DNA from: an uncultured Streptococcus sp.
Lineage (GTDB): Bacteria; Bacillota; Bacilli; Lactobacillales; Streptococcaceae
Direction: 5' to 3'
Length of the DNA: 58,876 nucleotides
NCBI RefSeq assembly: GCF_901875575.1
Contig: NZ_CABFMF010000004.1
Coordinates: forward strand, 1-58,876
Shown: positions 8,532 to 16,999 of the stretch, piece by piece
How positions within the stretch are numbered: the stretch's first letter is position 1
How the letters are laid out: every line of letters starts with the position of its first letter
The notes under the pieces: model-generated
Told to the model about the DNA's origin: nothing
The model's input: the letters and a program-made list of their open reading frames with translations, nothing else
Databases searched by the model: none
Position numbers and translations under genes: made by a program

Positions 8532-9137
8532 TTACAAATTTTCCCAGTCAAAGTCTTCAGCATCTTTGCGAAGTAGTTCTTGTGCGTTACGTAATTTTTC
8601 TGTGATTTTTACAAAGATACGGAAGTCGTCAAAAGTGGCATCCAATTTTTTGATAACATCAAGATCCACAAGATCACCACTTGGGGTGAAGGCTTGAAGA
8701 GAATGTGAAAGCAAGAATTCATCTGGAAGGACACTTGCTTTAATTTCTGGAGCATTCAAGATTTGACGAAGTTGTAATTGGGCACGTGATGAACCAAGCG
8801 TACCGTATGAAGCACCTGTAATCATGATTGGTTTGTTCAAGAGTGGGTAAATACCGTAAGACAACCAAGCAAGAGCGCTCATCAAAACAGCTGGGATAGA
8901 GTGGTCATACTCAGGAGTACCGATAATAACGCCATCTGCCTCTTCAATTTTAGCAGCAATTTCTAGAATTTCAGCAGGTACTTGCTTGTCAGCTGGTTTG
9001 TTGAAGACAGGAATGTCCTTAATTTCAACAAGTTCAATTTCAGCTTTTTCAGCAAAGTGTTTTTGCATGTATTGAAGCAATTGACGGTTTGTAGAACGTT
9101 TTGAATTTGTTCCAACAATAGCAATAAGTTTTAACAT
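8532..9137 (-). CDS. NADPH-dependent FMN reductase family protein
   Basis: A 201-residue flavodoxin-like oxidoreductase. It opens with AIVGTNSKRSTNRQLLQYMQ, the FMN phosphate-binding loop, and carries GTPEYDHSIPAVLMSALAWLS, typical of azobenzene/FMN reductases. It is clearly a paralogue of the N-terminal domain of the next gene, 18 bp away, but lacks the PAS-like part and the tail. The two may form a heterodimer or an electron relay; this is inference from gene order. Confidence 0.85.
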   Translation of the reverse strand: MLKLIAIVGTNSKRSTNRQLLQYMQKHFAEKAEIELVEIKDIPVFNKPADKQVPAEILEIAAKIEEADGVIIGTPEYDHSIPAVLMSALAWLSYGIYPLLNKPIMITGASYGTLGSSRAQLQLRQILNAPEIKASVLPDEFLLSHSLQAFTPSGDLVDLDVIKKLDATFDDFRIFVKITEKLRNAQELLRKDAEDFDWENL

Positions 9138-9196
9138 GAGATTTCCTTTCTCTTTTTACATAATACGATTTTAAAACTCCATTGAAATATCTATTT

Positions 9197-10120
9197 CTAT
9201 AGAGTAGGAATTCCTGAAGAACAGCTTAGGTGACCTTCCTTATCGATGAGGATGGCTTCGATGCCCTCCAAACTTTCTACTTGCCAAAGGATAGAAGCAG
9301 GTCTTTCTCCAAAGAGTCGAGTTGTCCAGATTTCACCATCAACTGATTTATCAGAGATGATTGTTAGACTTGCTAGTTCCGTTTCAACAGGATACCCTGT
9401 TTGACTGTCAAAAATATGATGGTAATCTTTTCCATCGACTGTCAGGTGACGTTCATAAATGCCTGAAGTCACGACAGATTTATTGACAACGGGGATAGTC
9501 ATTAAGTGATTTCCCCTCAGATTGGCTGGGTCTTGAATCCCGATTTGCCAAGCTTGATTCCCTCTTGCCTGATTTTTTCCAATGGTCAGGATGTTCCCTC
9601 CTAGATTGATTAAGGCAGAAGTCACTCCCTCTTCTCTCAGAAATTGGGCAAGCTTATCCGCACTATAACCCTTGGCTAAACAACCAAGATCGATTTTCAT
9701 TCCTTTCTGTTTTAAAAACACAGTGGAAGCAGAAGAATCTAACTCGATATAATGAGGATTAATTAAAGGTAGCACCGATTCAATTTCTTGGGGTTGAGCA
9801 ACTTTGGCATCTGAAAAACCGATGCGCCAGGTTTGAATCAAGGGACCAATACTGATGTTGAGATGGCTAGAGGGTGCTAGGCTATGCTCTAACCCAAGTG
9901 AAATCAGTTCAAACAGGTCTGAATGAACTTTGACTGGAGCTATTCCAGCTTGATAATTGATTTCCATCAACTCAGATTCTTGGCTATTGGCATTGAAGCG
10001 GTATTCTAGCTCTTTGAGCAAATCAAAGGATTTTTGGAGCAAGATATCGGCTCGCTCATCCACTAATGAAATAGTGATAGTAGTCCCCATTAGCCTTTCA
10101 GAATGTGAACTAAGAGGCAA
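9197..10120 (-). CDS. apbE: FAD:protein FMN transferase, cytosolic ApbE
   Basis: A 307-residue flavin transferase that moves FMN from FAD onto Ser/Thr of target proteins. Family motifs are MKIDLGCLAKGYSADKL, ALINLGGNI and HHIFDSQTGYPVE. Most ApbE proteins are exported lipoproteins; this one has neither a signal peptide nor a lipobox. The start is taken as a TTG at 10120 preceded by AAAGGAG; an ATG at 10090 (MGTTITI) is possible. It heads the operon whose last gene carries two flavinylation motifs, which fits a dedicated enzyme and substrate pair. Confidence 0.88.
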   Translation of the reverse strand: MPLSSHSERLMGTTITISLVDERADILLQKSFDLLKELEYRFNANSQESELMEINYQAGIAPVKVHSDLFELISLGLEHSLAPSSHLNISIGPLIQTWRIGFSDAKVAQPQEIESVLPLINPHYIELDSSASTVFLKQKGMKIDLGCLAKGYSADKLAQFLREEGVTSALINLGGNILTIGKNQARGNQAWQIGIQDPANLRGNHLMTIPVVNKSVVTSGIYERHLTVDGKDYHHIFDSQTGYPVETELASLTIISDKSVDGEIWTTRLFGERPASILWQVESLEGIEAILIDKEGHLSCSSGIPTL

Positions 10121-10209
10121 GCTACCAACTCCTTTCTCTTATGAAAAGAAGGTTGAAATATAGTAAATTTATGAAAAATTCATCCCTTACATTTTCTTTC
10201 CATAGTACT

Positions 10210-10238
10210 AGCATACCATAAAGTCAGCGTTTTCACAA
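10210..10238 (-). promoter_or_regulatory. Promoter of the apbE operon with cre site
   Basis: On the minus strand TTGTGA (10233-10238), 17-nt spacer and an extended -10 TGGTATGCT ending at 10210. A near-consensus catabolite responsive element, TGAAAACGCTGACT (13 of 14 positions), lies at 10222-10235 across the spacer and -35 box, where CcpA binding would block RNA polymerase. Confidence 0.6.
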
Positions 10239-10360
10239 ATGAAATTTGTAAAGTTGTCAAGAAATATGCTCAGAAAATAAAGAGTAATTGCAAGAAAGGC
10301 TGATAAAATACAGATTATTTACATTTTTTTACAAAAAAATCAGGAAAATTAGCAAAACCC

Positions 10361-10389
10361 TTGTAAACGCTAACAGTAAATGTTATACT
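10361..10389 (+). promoter_or_regulatory. Promoter of nox with perfect cre site
   Basis: TTGTAA (10361-10366), 17-nt spacer, extended -10 TGTTATACT (TATACT at 10384-10389). TGTAAACGCTAACA at 10362-10375 matches the cre consensus TGWAANCGNTNWCA at all positions and overlaps the -35 box. CcpA control is inferred. Confidence 0.7.
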
Positions 10390-10427
10390 AGAAGAGTAAA
10401 TTTAAAATTGAAGGTAGGAATTTTTCT

Positions 10428-11807
10428 ATGAGTAAAATCGTTGTAGTTGGTGCTAACCACGCTGGTACAGCATGTATTAATACTATGTTGGATAATTTTG
10501 GGAATGAGAACGAAATCGTTGTATTTGACCAAAACTCTAATATCTCTTTCCTAGGATGTGGAATGGCCCTTTGGATTGGTGAACAAATTGATGGTCCTGA
10601 AGGCTTATTCTATTCTGATAAAGAAAAATTGGAAGCTAAAGGTGCTAAGGTTTACATGAACTCACCAGTTCTTTCAATCGACTATGATAACAAAGTAGTT
10701 ACAGCAGAAGTTGAAGGGAAAGAGCACAAAGAATCATACGAGAAATTGATTTTCGCTACAGGTTCTACACCAATCTTGCCACCAATCGAAGGTGTTGAAA
10801 TTGTTAAAGGAAACCGCGAATTTAAAGCAACTCTTGACAATGTACAATTCGTTAAATTGTACCAAAACGCTGAAGAAGTTATCAATAAACTTGCTGACAA
10901 GAGCCAGCACCTTGACCGTATCGCTGTTGTTGGTGGTGGTTACATCGGTGTTGAACTTGCTGAGGCCTTTGAACGTCTTGGAAAAGAAGTTGTCCTTGTT
11001 GATATCGTTGATACTGTCTTGAACGGCTACTATGATAAAGACTTCACACAAATGATGGCCAAGAACTTGGAAGATCACAACATCCGCTTGGCTCTAGGTC
11101 AAACTGTTAAAGCAATCGAAGGTGACGGTAAAGTTGAACGCTTGATTACTGATAAAGAAACTTTCGATGTGGATATGGTTATCCTTGCAGTTGGTTTCCG
11201 TCCAAACACTGCCCTTGCTGATGGTAAGATTGAACTCTTCCGCAACGGTGCCTTCCTTGTAGACAAGAAACAAGAAACATCACTTCCAGGTGTATTTGCA
11301 GTTGGTGACTGTGCGACTGTCTATGACAATGCTCGTAAAGAAACTAGCTACATTGCGCTTGCTTCAAACGCTGTTCGTACTGGTATTGTTGGTGCCTACA
11401 ACGCTTGTGGCCATGAATTGGAAGGAATCGGTGTGCAAGGATCAAATGGTATCTCAATTTACGGACTTCACATGGTTTCAACTGGTTTGACTCTTGAAAA
11501 GGCAAAAGCTGCTGGTTACAATGCAACTGAAACAGGCTTTAACGATCTACAAAAACCAGAATTCATGAAACATGATAACCATGAAGTAGCGATTAAGATT
11601 GTCTTTGACAAAGATAGTCGTGAAATTCTTGGTGCCCAAATGGTTTCACATGATATTGCAATTAGCATGGGAATCCACATGTTCTCGCTTGCTATCCAAG
11701 AACATGTAACAATTGAAAAATTGGCCTTGACAGATCTCTTCTTCTTGCCACACTTCAACAAACCATACAACTATATCACAATGGCTGCTCTTACAGCTGA
11801 AAAATAA
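10428..11807 (+). CDS. nox: Water-forming NADH oxidase
   Basis: A 459-residue flavoprotein that oxidises NADH while reducing oxygen to water. N-terminal FAD fold VVVGANHAGTAC with His11, the redox-active Cys44 in SFLGCGMALW, the NAD-binding GGGYIGVELAEAF, and the second FAD motif VFAVGDCATVY are all present. Length is usual for streptococcal Nox. It is divergent from the apbE operon and shares its cre-type control region. A coenzyme A disulfide reductase has similar motifs, but the streptococcal Nox assignment is the better fit. Confidence 0.93.
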   Translation: MSKIVVVGANHAGTACINTMLDNFGNENEIVVFDQNSNISFLGCGMALWIGEQIDGPEGLFYSDKEKLEAKGAKVYMNSPVLSIDYDNKVVTAEVEGKEHKESYEKLIFATGSTPILPPIEGVEIVKGNREFKATLDNVQFVKLYQNAEEVINKLADKSQHLDRIAVVGGGYIGVELAEAFERLGKEVVLVDIVDTVLNGYYDKDFTQMMAKNLEDHNIRLALGQTVKAIEGDGKVERLITDKETFDVDMVILAVGFRPNTALADGKIELFRNGAFLVDKKQETSLPGVFAVGDCATVYDNARKETSYIALASNAVRTGIVGAYNACGHELEGIGVQGSNGISIYGLHMVSTGLTLEKAKAAGYNATETGFNDLQKPEFMKHDNHEVAIKIVFDKDSREILGAQMVSHDIAISMGIHMFSLAIQEHVTIEKLALTDLFFLPHFNKPYNYITMAALTAEK

Positions 11808-11816
11808 TATTTGATG

Positions 11817-11853
11817 AACTATCTGGCCTTGTTAGAGGTTAGATAGTTTTTTT
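11817..11853 (+). terminator. Terminator after nox
   Basis: AACTATCT (11817-11824) pairs with AGATAGTT (11841-11848), followed by a T-run. Confidence 0.75.
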
Positions 11854-11857
11854 AGTT

Positions 11858-11919
11858 ATATTGTACCCAGACAATATTTGTTTTTTTGTCTTGTCATTCT
11901 ATCTTTTCTATCTTAGAAT
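11858..11919 (+). promoter_or_regulatory. pdxS promoter and candidate operator palindrome
   Basis: ATATTGT and ACAATAT form perfect 7-bp arms with a 6-nt spacer at 11858-11877. The promoter TTGTCA (11891-11896), 17-nt spacer, TAGAAT (11914-11919) follows 13 bp later. A palindrome just upstream of -35 suits an activator such as PdxR, the MocR-type regulator of pdxST in some streptococci; no pdxR gene is in the window, so this is inference. Confidence 0.5.
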
Positions 11920-11958
11920 AAAATTGTAGCTACTAATATAAGGTATAAGGACAAAAAA

Positions 11959-12834
11959 ATGACTGAAAATCGTTATGAATTAAATAAAAACTTAGCACAG
12001 ATGCTTAAAGGCGGCGTTATTATGGATGTTCAAAATCCTGAGCAAGCTCGTATCGCAGAAGCTGCAGGTGCAGCAGCTGTTATGGCTTTGGAGAGGATTC
12101 CGGCTGATATTCGTGCTGTTGGTGGTGTTTCTCGTATGAGCGATCCAAAGATGATTAAAGAAATTCAAGATGCGGTTAGTATTCCTGTTATGGCCAAGGT
12201 TAGAATCGGACACTTTGTTGAAGCACAGATTTTAGAAGCCATTGAGATTGACTACATCGATGAAAGTGAGGTTTTATCTCCGGCTGATGACCGTTTCCAT
12301 GTGGATAAGAAAGAATTCAAAGTACCTTTTGTCTGTGGAGCTAAGGACTTGGGTGAAGCCTTACGTCGTATCGCTGAAGGTGCTTCTATGATTCGAACTA
12401 AGGGGGAGCCAGGTACAGGCGATATCGTTCAAGCAGTTCGTCATATGCGTATGATGAATCAAGAAATCCGTCGTATTCAAAATTTGCGTGAGGACGAGCT
12501 TTATGTTGCTGCCAAAGACTTACAAGTACCTGTAGAATTGGTACAATACGTCCATGAGCATGGAAAATTACCAGTTGTAAACTTCGCAGCTGGAGGCGTT
12601 GCAACGCCAGCTGATGCAGCCCTCATGATGCAACTAGGGGCTGAGGGTGTCTTTGTTGGGTCTGGTATTTTCAAATCAGGAGATCCAGTAAAACGGGCAA
12701 GTGCTATTGTCAAGGCTGTTACTAATTATCGCAATCCAAAAATCCTAGCTGAAATCTCTGAAGACCTTGGGGAAGCTATGGTTGGAATTAATGAGAATGA
12801 GATTCAAATCCTCATGGCAGAGCGAGGCAAATAG
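11959..12834 (+). CDS. pdxS: Pyridoxal 5'-phosphate synthase, synthase subunit
   Basis: The 291-residue PdxS (Pdx1) subunit, which builds pyridoxal phosphate from ribose 5-phosphate, glyceraldehyde 3-phosphate and ammonia. Very conserved stretches are GGVIMDVQNPEQARIAE, the catalytic Lys region VMAKVRIGHFVEAQ and FVGSGIFKSGDPVKRA. The next gene supplies the glutaminase; the PdxS stop and pdxT start are directly adjacent. Confidence 0.97.
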   Translation: MTENRYELNKNLAQMLKGGVIMDVQNPEQARIAEAAGAAAVMALERIPADIRAVGGVSRMSDPKMIKEIQDAVSIPVMAKVRIGHFVEAQILEAIEIDYIDESEVLSPADDRFHVDKKEFKVPFVCGAKDLGEALRRIAEGASMIRTKGEPGTGDIVQAVRHMRMMNQEIRRIQNLREDELYVAAKDLQVPVELVQYVHEHGKLPVVNFAAGGVATPADAALMMQLGAEGVFVGSGIFKSGDPVKRASAIVKAVTNYRNPKILAEISEDLGEAMVGINENEIQILMAERGK

Positions 12835-13416
12835 ATGAAAATCGGAATTCTGGCTCTACAAGGTGCTTTTGCAGAACATGAGCGAGTTCTGGAAAGACTT
12901 GGAGTTAAAAATGTTGAACTAAGAAACCTAGAAGATTTTCAGAAATATCAAAAAGAACTGTCTGGTTTAATTTTACCGGGTGGGGAGTCAACAACAATGG
13001 GCAAGCTTTTGCGAGACCAAGACATGCTGCTTCCCATTCGAGAAGCAATTCTATCTGGATTACCAGTGTTTGGAACCTGTGCGGGTTTAATTTTGCTGGC
13101 TAAGGAAATTACTTCTCAGGACGAGAGTCATCTAGGAACTATGGATATGGTGGTCGAGCGCAATGCTTATGGACGCCAGCTTGGAAGTTTTTATACCGAA
13201 GCAGAATGTAAGGGAGTTGGTAAGATTCCAATGACTTTTATTCGCGGTCCGATTATCAGTAGTGTTGGAGAAGATGTAGAAATTCTAGCAATAGTGGACA
13301 ATCAGATCGTTGCAGCCCAAGAAAAAAATATGTTGGTAACTTCTTTTCATCCTGAATTGACTGATGATGTGCGCTTGCACCAGTACTTTATCAATATGTG
13401 TAAAGAAAAAAGTTGA
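12835..13416 (+). CDS. pdxT: Pyridoxal 5'-phosphate synthase, glutaminase subunit
   Basis: A 193-residue class I glutamine amidotransferase that feeds ammonia to PdxS. It has GILALQGAFAEHERVLERLG, LPGGESTTMGKL, the nucleophile Cys in VFGTCAGLILLA, and the His-Glu pair in SFHPELTDD. The ATG follows the pdxS stop without a gap, indicating translational coupling. Confidence 0.96.
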   Translation: MKIGILALQGAFAEHERVLERLGVKNVELRNLEDFQKYQKELSGLILPGGESTTMGKLLRDQDMLLPIREAILSGLPVFGTCAGLILLAKEITSQDESHLGTMDMVVERNAYGRQLGSFYTEAECKGVGKIPMTFIRGPIISSVGEDVEILAIVDNQIVAAQEKNMLVTSFHPELTDDVRLHQYFINMCKEKS

Positions 13417-13440
13417 GAAGGAATTTTCTCAACTTTTTTT
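13411..13440. terminator. Terminator between pdxT and hlyIII
   Basis: AGTTGAGAA (13411-13419) pairs with TTCTCAACT (13426-13434), followed by T. It overlaps the pdxT and hlyIII 3' ends and probably works in both directions. Confidence 0.75.
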
Positions 13441-14086
13441 ACATGTAATAAACAATGGCGATGTATTGGAGGGCAGATGCAGCAAGGATAAAGAGATGCC
13501 AAATCATGTGGAAATAAGGTTTTTTCTTAGCGTAAAATCCTGCTCCTACAGTGTAACAAAGACCACCTGTTACCATAAGGCTCCAAAAGATTGGTGTCGT
13601 TTGACTGATAATGGCAGGAATGATAGCCAGAACCAACCAACCCATAATTAGGTAAAGAGCAAGGCTGAATTTCTCATTGACTTTTTTAGCAAAGATTTTA
13701 TAGAGAATACCAAAGATGGTCGTTCCCCACTGAATGGAAATAATCAGATAACCAAACCAGTTATTCATTAAGGTTAAGACGACGGGCGTGTATGAGCCAG
13801 CAATGGCAACATAAATCATAGAATGGTCAATGATTCGTAACACATATTTATGGGTTGAGCCGTAAGCCATGGAGTGATAGATTGTAGATGAAAGAAACAT
13901 TAGAAATAGGCTAATCACGAAGATAGAAACACCAAATGATGATAAAAATCCATGTACTTGGTAACTGTAGGTAGATGAAATAGGTAACAAAATCAGCATG
14001 AAAAGCGCACCAATAGCATGGGTGACGCTATTAGCGACTTCTTCTCCAAAACTAAGTTGTTTACTGAGTTTTAGGCTAGTATTCAT
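13439..14086 (-). CDS. Hemolysin III family membrane protein
   Basis: A 215-residue protein of the PAQR/hemolysin III family with seven predicted membrane segments. The family metal-site residues appear in SSTIYHSMAYGS, the IIDHSMIYVAIAGSYTP loop and MIWHLFILAASALQYIA near the C-terminus. The hemolysin name is historical; the cellular role is not settled. It overlaps the stop of the upstream DUF1836 gene by 4 bp, so the two are co-translated. Confidence 0.88.
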   Translation of the reverse strand: MNTSLKLSKQLSFGEEVANSVTHAIGALFMLILLPISSTYSYQVHGFLSSFGVSIFVISLFLMFLSSTIYHSMAYGSTHKYVLRIIDHSMIYVAIAGSYTPVVLTLMNNWFGYLIISIQWGTTIFGILYKIFAKKVNEKFSLALYLIMGWLVLAIIPAIISQTTPIFWSLMVTGGLCYTVGAGFYAKKKPYFHMIWHLFILAASALQYIAIVYYM

Positions 14087-14532
14087 TTAGTCTCCTCCTT
14101 TTCAGAGTGATGTGTGACTAGTGATAAGGTGTAGTGATAAAGTTTGATAGTTTGGCAGCTGCTTTGGATGATGGGATTTGATGGATCAATTCCTTGGTTC
14201 ATATAATCTACAAAGGCATTATAGAGTTGCTCTGAACTGGCTTGTGTTTGAAGTGTATTGAGTGTTTGTGCAATTTCTTGAATTGAAAAGACAGATTTGA
14301 GGGTTGTGATAGCAATCAAACGAGCAATTTGTTGGCGTTGGTACTTTTTCTTGTCTGGTTTTGTAAGATATCCGTGTTTAACATAGTTATTGACCATGGA
14401 TGCAGTCAACCCTTTTTCTTTCTCCGTAAAGACAGGGGAGCAAACTTGATTCACATAAAGTAAAACTTGGTCCAGGTAGAGATCAATGCTCGGGATTTCT
14501 TCCCATTTGGGGTAGGAAAAACAGGTATTCAT
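14083..14532 (-). CDS. DUF1836 protein
   Basis: A 149-residue protein of the DUF1836 family, helical, probably with a winged-helix or HTH-like fold (TASMVNNYVKHGYLTKPDKKKYQRQQIARLIAI resembles the DNA-contact region of MerR-like proteins). Its function is not known. The ATG at 14532 sits 6 nt after AAAGGAAG and is preferred over a TTG two codons earlier. It is translationally coupled to the hemolysin III gene. Confidence 0.75.
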   Translation of the reverse strand: MNTCFSYPKWEEIPSIDLYLDQVLLYVNQVCSPVFTEKEKGLTASMVNNYVKHGYLTKPDKKKYQRQQIARLIAITTLKSVFSIQEIAQTLNTLQTQASSEQLYNAFVDYMNQGIDPSNPIIQSSCQTIKLYHYTLSLVTHHSEKEETK

Positions 14533-14666
14533 TTCCAACTTCCTTTCATCTAGTTTTAATAACTAGATTATAAAATAACAAAAACGAAAAGTCAAATTTC
14601 AACTGCTTGTGAAAAGGCTTAAATTATGCTATGATGGATAAAAATAGTCAGTAAAAAGGAGTTAAA

Positions 14667-15161
14667 ATGGAAATTCGTTTAGCCTTTCCAAATGAAGTCA
14701 ATACCATTATGCAACTAATTGAGGATGCTAAAAAATGTTTAGCTGATGCAGGAAGTAATCAGTGGCAAAATGGTTATCCAAATGCCGATATTATTATTGA
14801 GGATATTATCTCAGGTCAAGCTTATGTAGCACTTGAAGAAGGGGACTTGCTGGCCTATGCAGCTGTAACTAAGAGTCCCGAGAAAGATTATGAAGCCATT
14901 TATGAAGGAAGTTGGCAAGAGGGAGAATCAGAATATCTGGTCTTTCACCGTATTGCTATAGCAAGAGATTTTCAAGGACAAGGAGTTGCTCAAACCTTCT
15001 TAGAAGGCTTGATTGAAGGATTTGATTATCTTGATTTTCGCTCAGATACGCATGCTGAAAACAAAGCTATGCAACATATTTTTGAAAAACTTGGTTTTGA
15101 AAAGGTTGGTAAAGTTCCAGTAGACGGGGAACGCTTAGCCTATCAAAAATTAAAAAAATGA
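14667..15161 (+). CDS. GNAT family N-acetyltransferase
   Basis: A 164-residue GNAT acetyltransferase. The acetyl-CoA binding motif is in IAIARDFQGQGVAQTFL (QxxGxG/A type), followed by the MQHIFEKLGFEKVG motif B region. The acceptor is unknown. A promoter with TATGAT near 14628 lies upstream. Its stop overlaps the ogt start by 4 bp. Confidence 0.85.
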   Translation: MEIRLAFPNEVNTIMQLIEDAKKCLADAGSNQWQNGYPNADIIIEDIISGQAYVALEEGDLLAYAAVTKSPEKDYEAIYEGSWQEGESEYLVFHRIAIARDFQGQGVAQTFLEGLIEGFDYLDFRSDTHAENKAMQHIFEKLGFEKVGKVPVDGERLAYQKLKK

Positions 15162-15664
15162 TGCAGAAAAAGTATGCTAAAATGCTCTACTCCTCACCAA
15201 TTGGATTCCTATCCTTAGTAGCAGATGACCACTACCTGTATGGAATCTGGTTTCAGGGGCAGTCTAATTTTGAGAGAGGTTTAGTAGAAGATAGTTTGGA
15301 AGAAGTTAAAAGTCATGCTATCCTGGATCAGGTTATTTTCTACTTAGATGCCTATTTTAAAGGGGAAATTCAGGACTTGTTTCAGCTATCCCTAGCTCCT
15401 ATTGGGACAGAGTTTGAAAAGAGAGTATGGACCTACTTGCAGGATATTCCCTATGGTCAAACAGTTACTTATGGCCAAATCGCTCAAGAATTGCAAGTCC
15501 TGTCTGCTCAAGCAATTGGAGGAGCAGTGGGACGCAATCCATGGTCTATTTTAGTTCCCTGTCATCGTGTCCTAGGGAAAGGAAATCGCCTGACAGGATA
15601 TGCCGCAGGAGTGGAAAAGAAGGCTTGGCTACTAGCACATGAAGGTATACATTTTCAAGAATGA
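15158..15664 (+). CDS. ogt: Methylated-DNA-protein cysteine methyltransferase
   Basis: A 168-residue suicide repair protein that takes the alkyl group from O6-alkylguanine. The helix-turn-helix region reads VTYGQIAQELQ and the acceptor Cys is in LVPCHRVLG. Length fits Ogt. The start overlaps the acetyltransferase stop (ATGA), so the three genes from 14667 to 16041 probably form one transcript. Confidence 0.93.
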   Translation: MMQKKYAKMLYSSPIGFLSLVADDHYLYGIWFQGQSNFERGLVEDSLEEVKSHAILDQVIFYLDAYFKGEIQDLFQLSLAPIGTEFEKRVWTYLQDIPYGQTVTYGQIAQELQVLSAQAIGGAVGRNPWSILVPCHRVLGKGNRLTGYAAGVEKKAWLLAHEGIHFQE

Positions 15665-15684
15665 GAATAAAGAAAGAGAGAAAG

Positions 15685-16041
15685 ATGTTAGAATTTATCG
15701 AATACCCAAAATGTTCAACTTGTAAAAAAGCAAAAAATGAATTGAATGAGTTAGGGCTTGAATACAAAGATGTTCATATCGTAGAAGAGACTCCGAGTGA
15801 AGAAATGATTTTAGACTGGCTGGAGAAATCTGGTTTTGAACTAAAGCAATTTTTTAATACTAGTGGAATCAAATATCGTGAAATGGGCTTGAAAGATAAG
15901 ATTGGAAGCTTGTCTAAGCAAGATGCAGCGAAACTTCTAGCAAGTGATGGCATGTTATTAAAACGCCCTCTTTTAGTAGAAAATGGTATCCTTAAACAAA
16001 TTGGTTATCGAACATCTTATGGAGATTTAAGTTTGAAATAG
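15685..16041 (+). CDS. ArsC/Spx family protein
   Basis: A 118-residue thioredoxin-fold protein with the CxxC motif at Cys10 and Cys13 (YPKCSTCKKAK) and the KRPLLVENG motif of the arsenate reductase-like/Spx family. It resembles YffB/ArsC-like proteins rather than true Spx. The start at 15685 gives the canonical MLEFIEYPKC N-terminus and follows an AGAGAGAAAG site; an in-frame ATG at 15661 overlaps ogt. Confidence 0.85.
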   Translation: MLEFIEYPKCSTCKKAKNELNELGLEYKDVHIVEETPSEEMILDWLEKSGFELKQFFNTSGIKYREMGLKDKIGSLSKQDAAKLLASDGMLLKRPLLVENGILKQIGYRTSYGDLSLK

Positions 16042-16104
16042 CTTTTCTCTATCACTTTGATAGGGAAAATATATTACTTTCCAATTTTAAAGTATGATAA
16101 ACTA

Positions 16105-16171
16105 GTAGATAGAGATTATCTACAGTTGCCCGTAGCAAATAATTTGATTACAGGGAGAAGTATGGTAGAAT
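16105..16171 (+). promoter_or_regulatory. Promoter and palindrome before the amino acid transporter
   Basis: GTAGATA and TATCTAC form perfect 7-bp arms with a 5-nt spacer at 16105-16123. A promoter TTGATT (16144-16149), 16-nt spacer, TAGAAT (16166-16171) follows. The palindrome may be an operator; the regulator is not identifiable. Confidence 0.45.
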
Positions 16172-16198
16172 GAATCATTATCAGGAGAGGATGTTCTT

Positions 16199-16999
16199 AT
16201 GAATATTACAACATTTTTAGCATCAGATTGGTATCAAAACTTGATGCAATATATTCCGGATGGAAAGCTCTTTAGCTGGCGTTCGGTTTTTGATGGGATT
16301 CCGAGAATTGTCCAACAGCTACCTATAACTCTGATGTTAACGATAGGTGGAGCAATATTTGGTTTGGTCTTGGCCTTAGTTTTTGCCATAGTAAAAATTA
16401 ACCGCGTGAAGATTTTATACCCTCTACAGGCTTTTTTTGTTAGTTTTTTAAAAGGGACACCAATCTTAGTGCAGCTTATGCTGACCTACTATGGGATTCC
16501 TTTAGTTTTGAAAGCTCTCAATCAGCAGTGGGGTACCGGTTTTAATATCAATGCCATTCCAGCAGCTGTTTTTGCTATTGTAGCTTTTGCATTTAACGAG
16601 GCGGCCTATGCCAGTGAAACCATACGTGCAGCTATTCTCTCAGTTAATCCTGGCGAGATTGAAGCAGCTCGAAGTCTTGGTATGACTCGTGCCCAAGTTT
16701 ACCGTCGTGTGATTATTCCCAATGCTGCAGTTGTTGCGACTCCAACTTTGATTAATTCCCTTATTGGACTAACAAAGGGGACTTCTCTAGCCTTTAGTGC
16801 TGGTGTTGTAGAGGTATTTGCTCAAGCTCAGATTTTGGGTGGTGCAGACTATCGTTATTTTGAGCGATTTATTTCTGTAGCGCTTGTTTACTGGGTAGTA
16901 AATATTGGTATTGAGGGCCTTGGCCGTTTCATTGAGAAAAGGATGGCTATTTCAGCACCGGATACAGTTGTTACAGATGTGAAAGGAGACCTTCGTTAA
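16199..16999 (+). CDS. Polar amino acid ABC transporter, permease
   Basis: A 266-residue membrane protein of the His/Glu/Gln/Arg family with about five transmembrane segments. The EAA motif that contacts the ATPase is in GEIEAARSLGMTRAQVYRRVIIP, and the family signature LKGTPILVQL is present. The adjacent gene supplies the ATPase, but no solute-binding protein gene is next to them, so the binding protein is encoded elsewhere. The pneumococcal equivalent has, as I recall, been linked with cystine uptake (TcyBC); this is not shown by the sequence. Confidence 0.9.
   Translation: MNITTFLASDWYQNLMQYIPDGKLFSWRSVFDGIPRIVQQLPITLMLTIGGAIFGLVLALVFAIVKINRVKILYPLQAFFVSFLKGTPILVQLMLTYYGIPLVLKALNQQWGTGFNINAIPAAVFAIVAFAFNEAAYASETIRAAILSVNPGEIEAARSLGMTRAQVYRRVIIPNAAVVATPTLINSLIGLTKGTSLAFSAGVVEVFAQAQILGGADYRYFERFISVALVYWVVNIGIEGLGRFIEKRMAISAPDTVVTDVKGDLR

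Noticed and set aside
13364..13651. Plus-strand frame over the pdxT end and hlyIII
   Set aside because: It lies mostly antisense to hlyIII and passes through the terminator, with no ribosome binding site.
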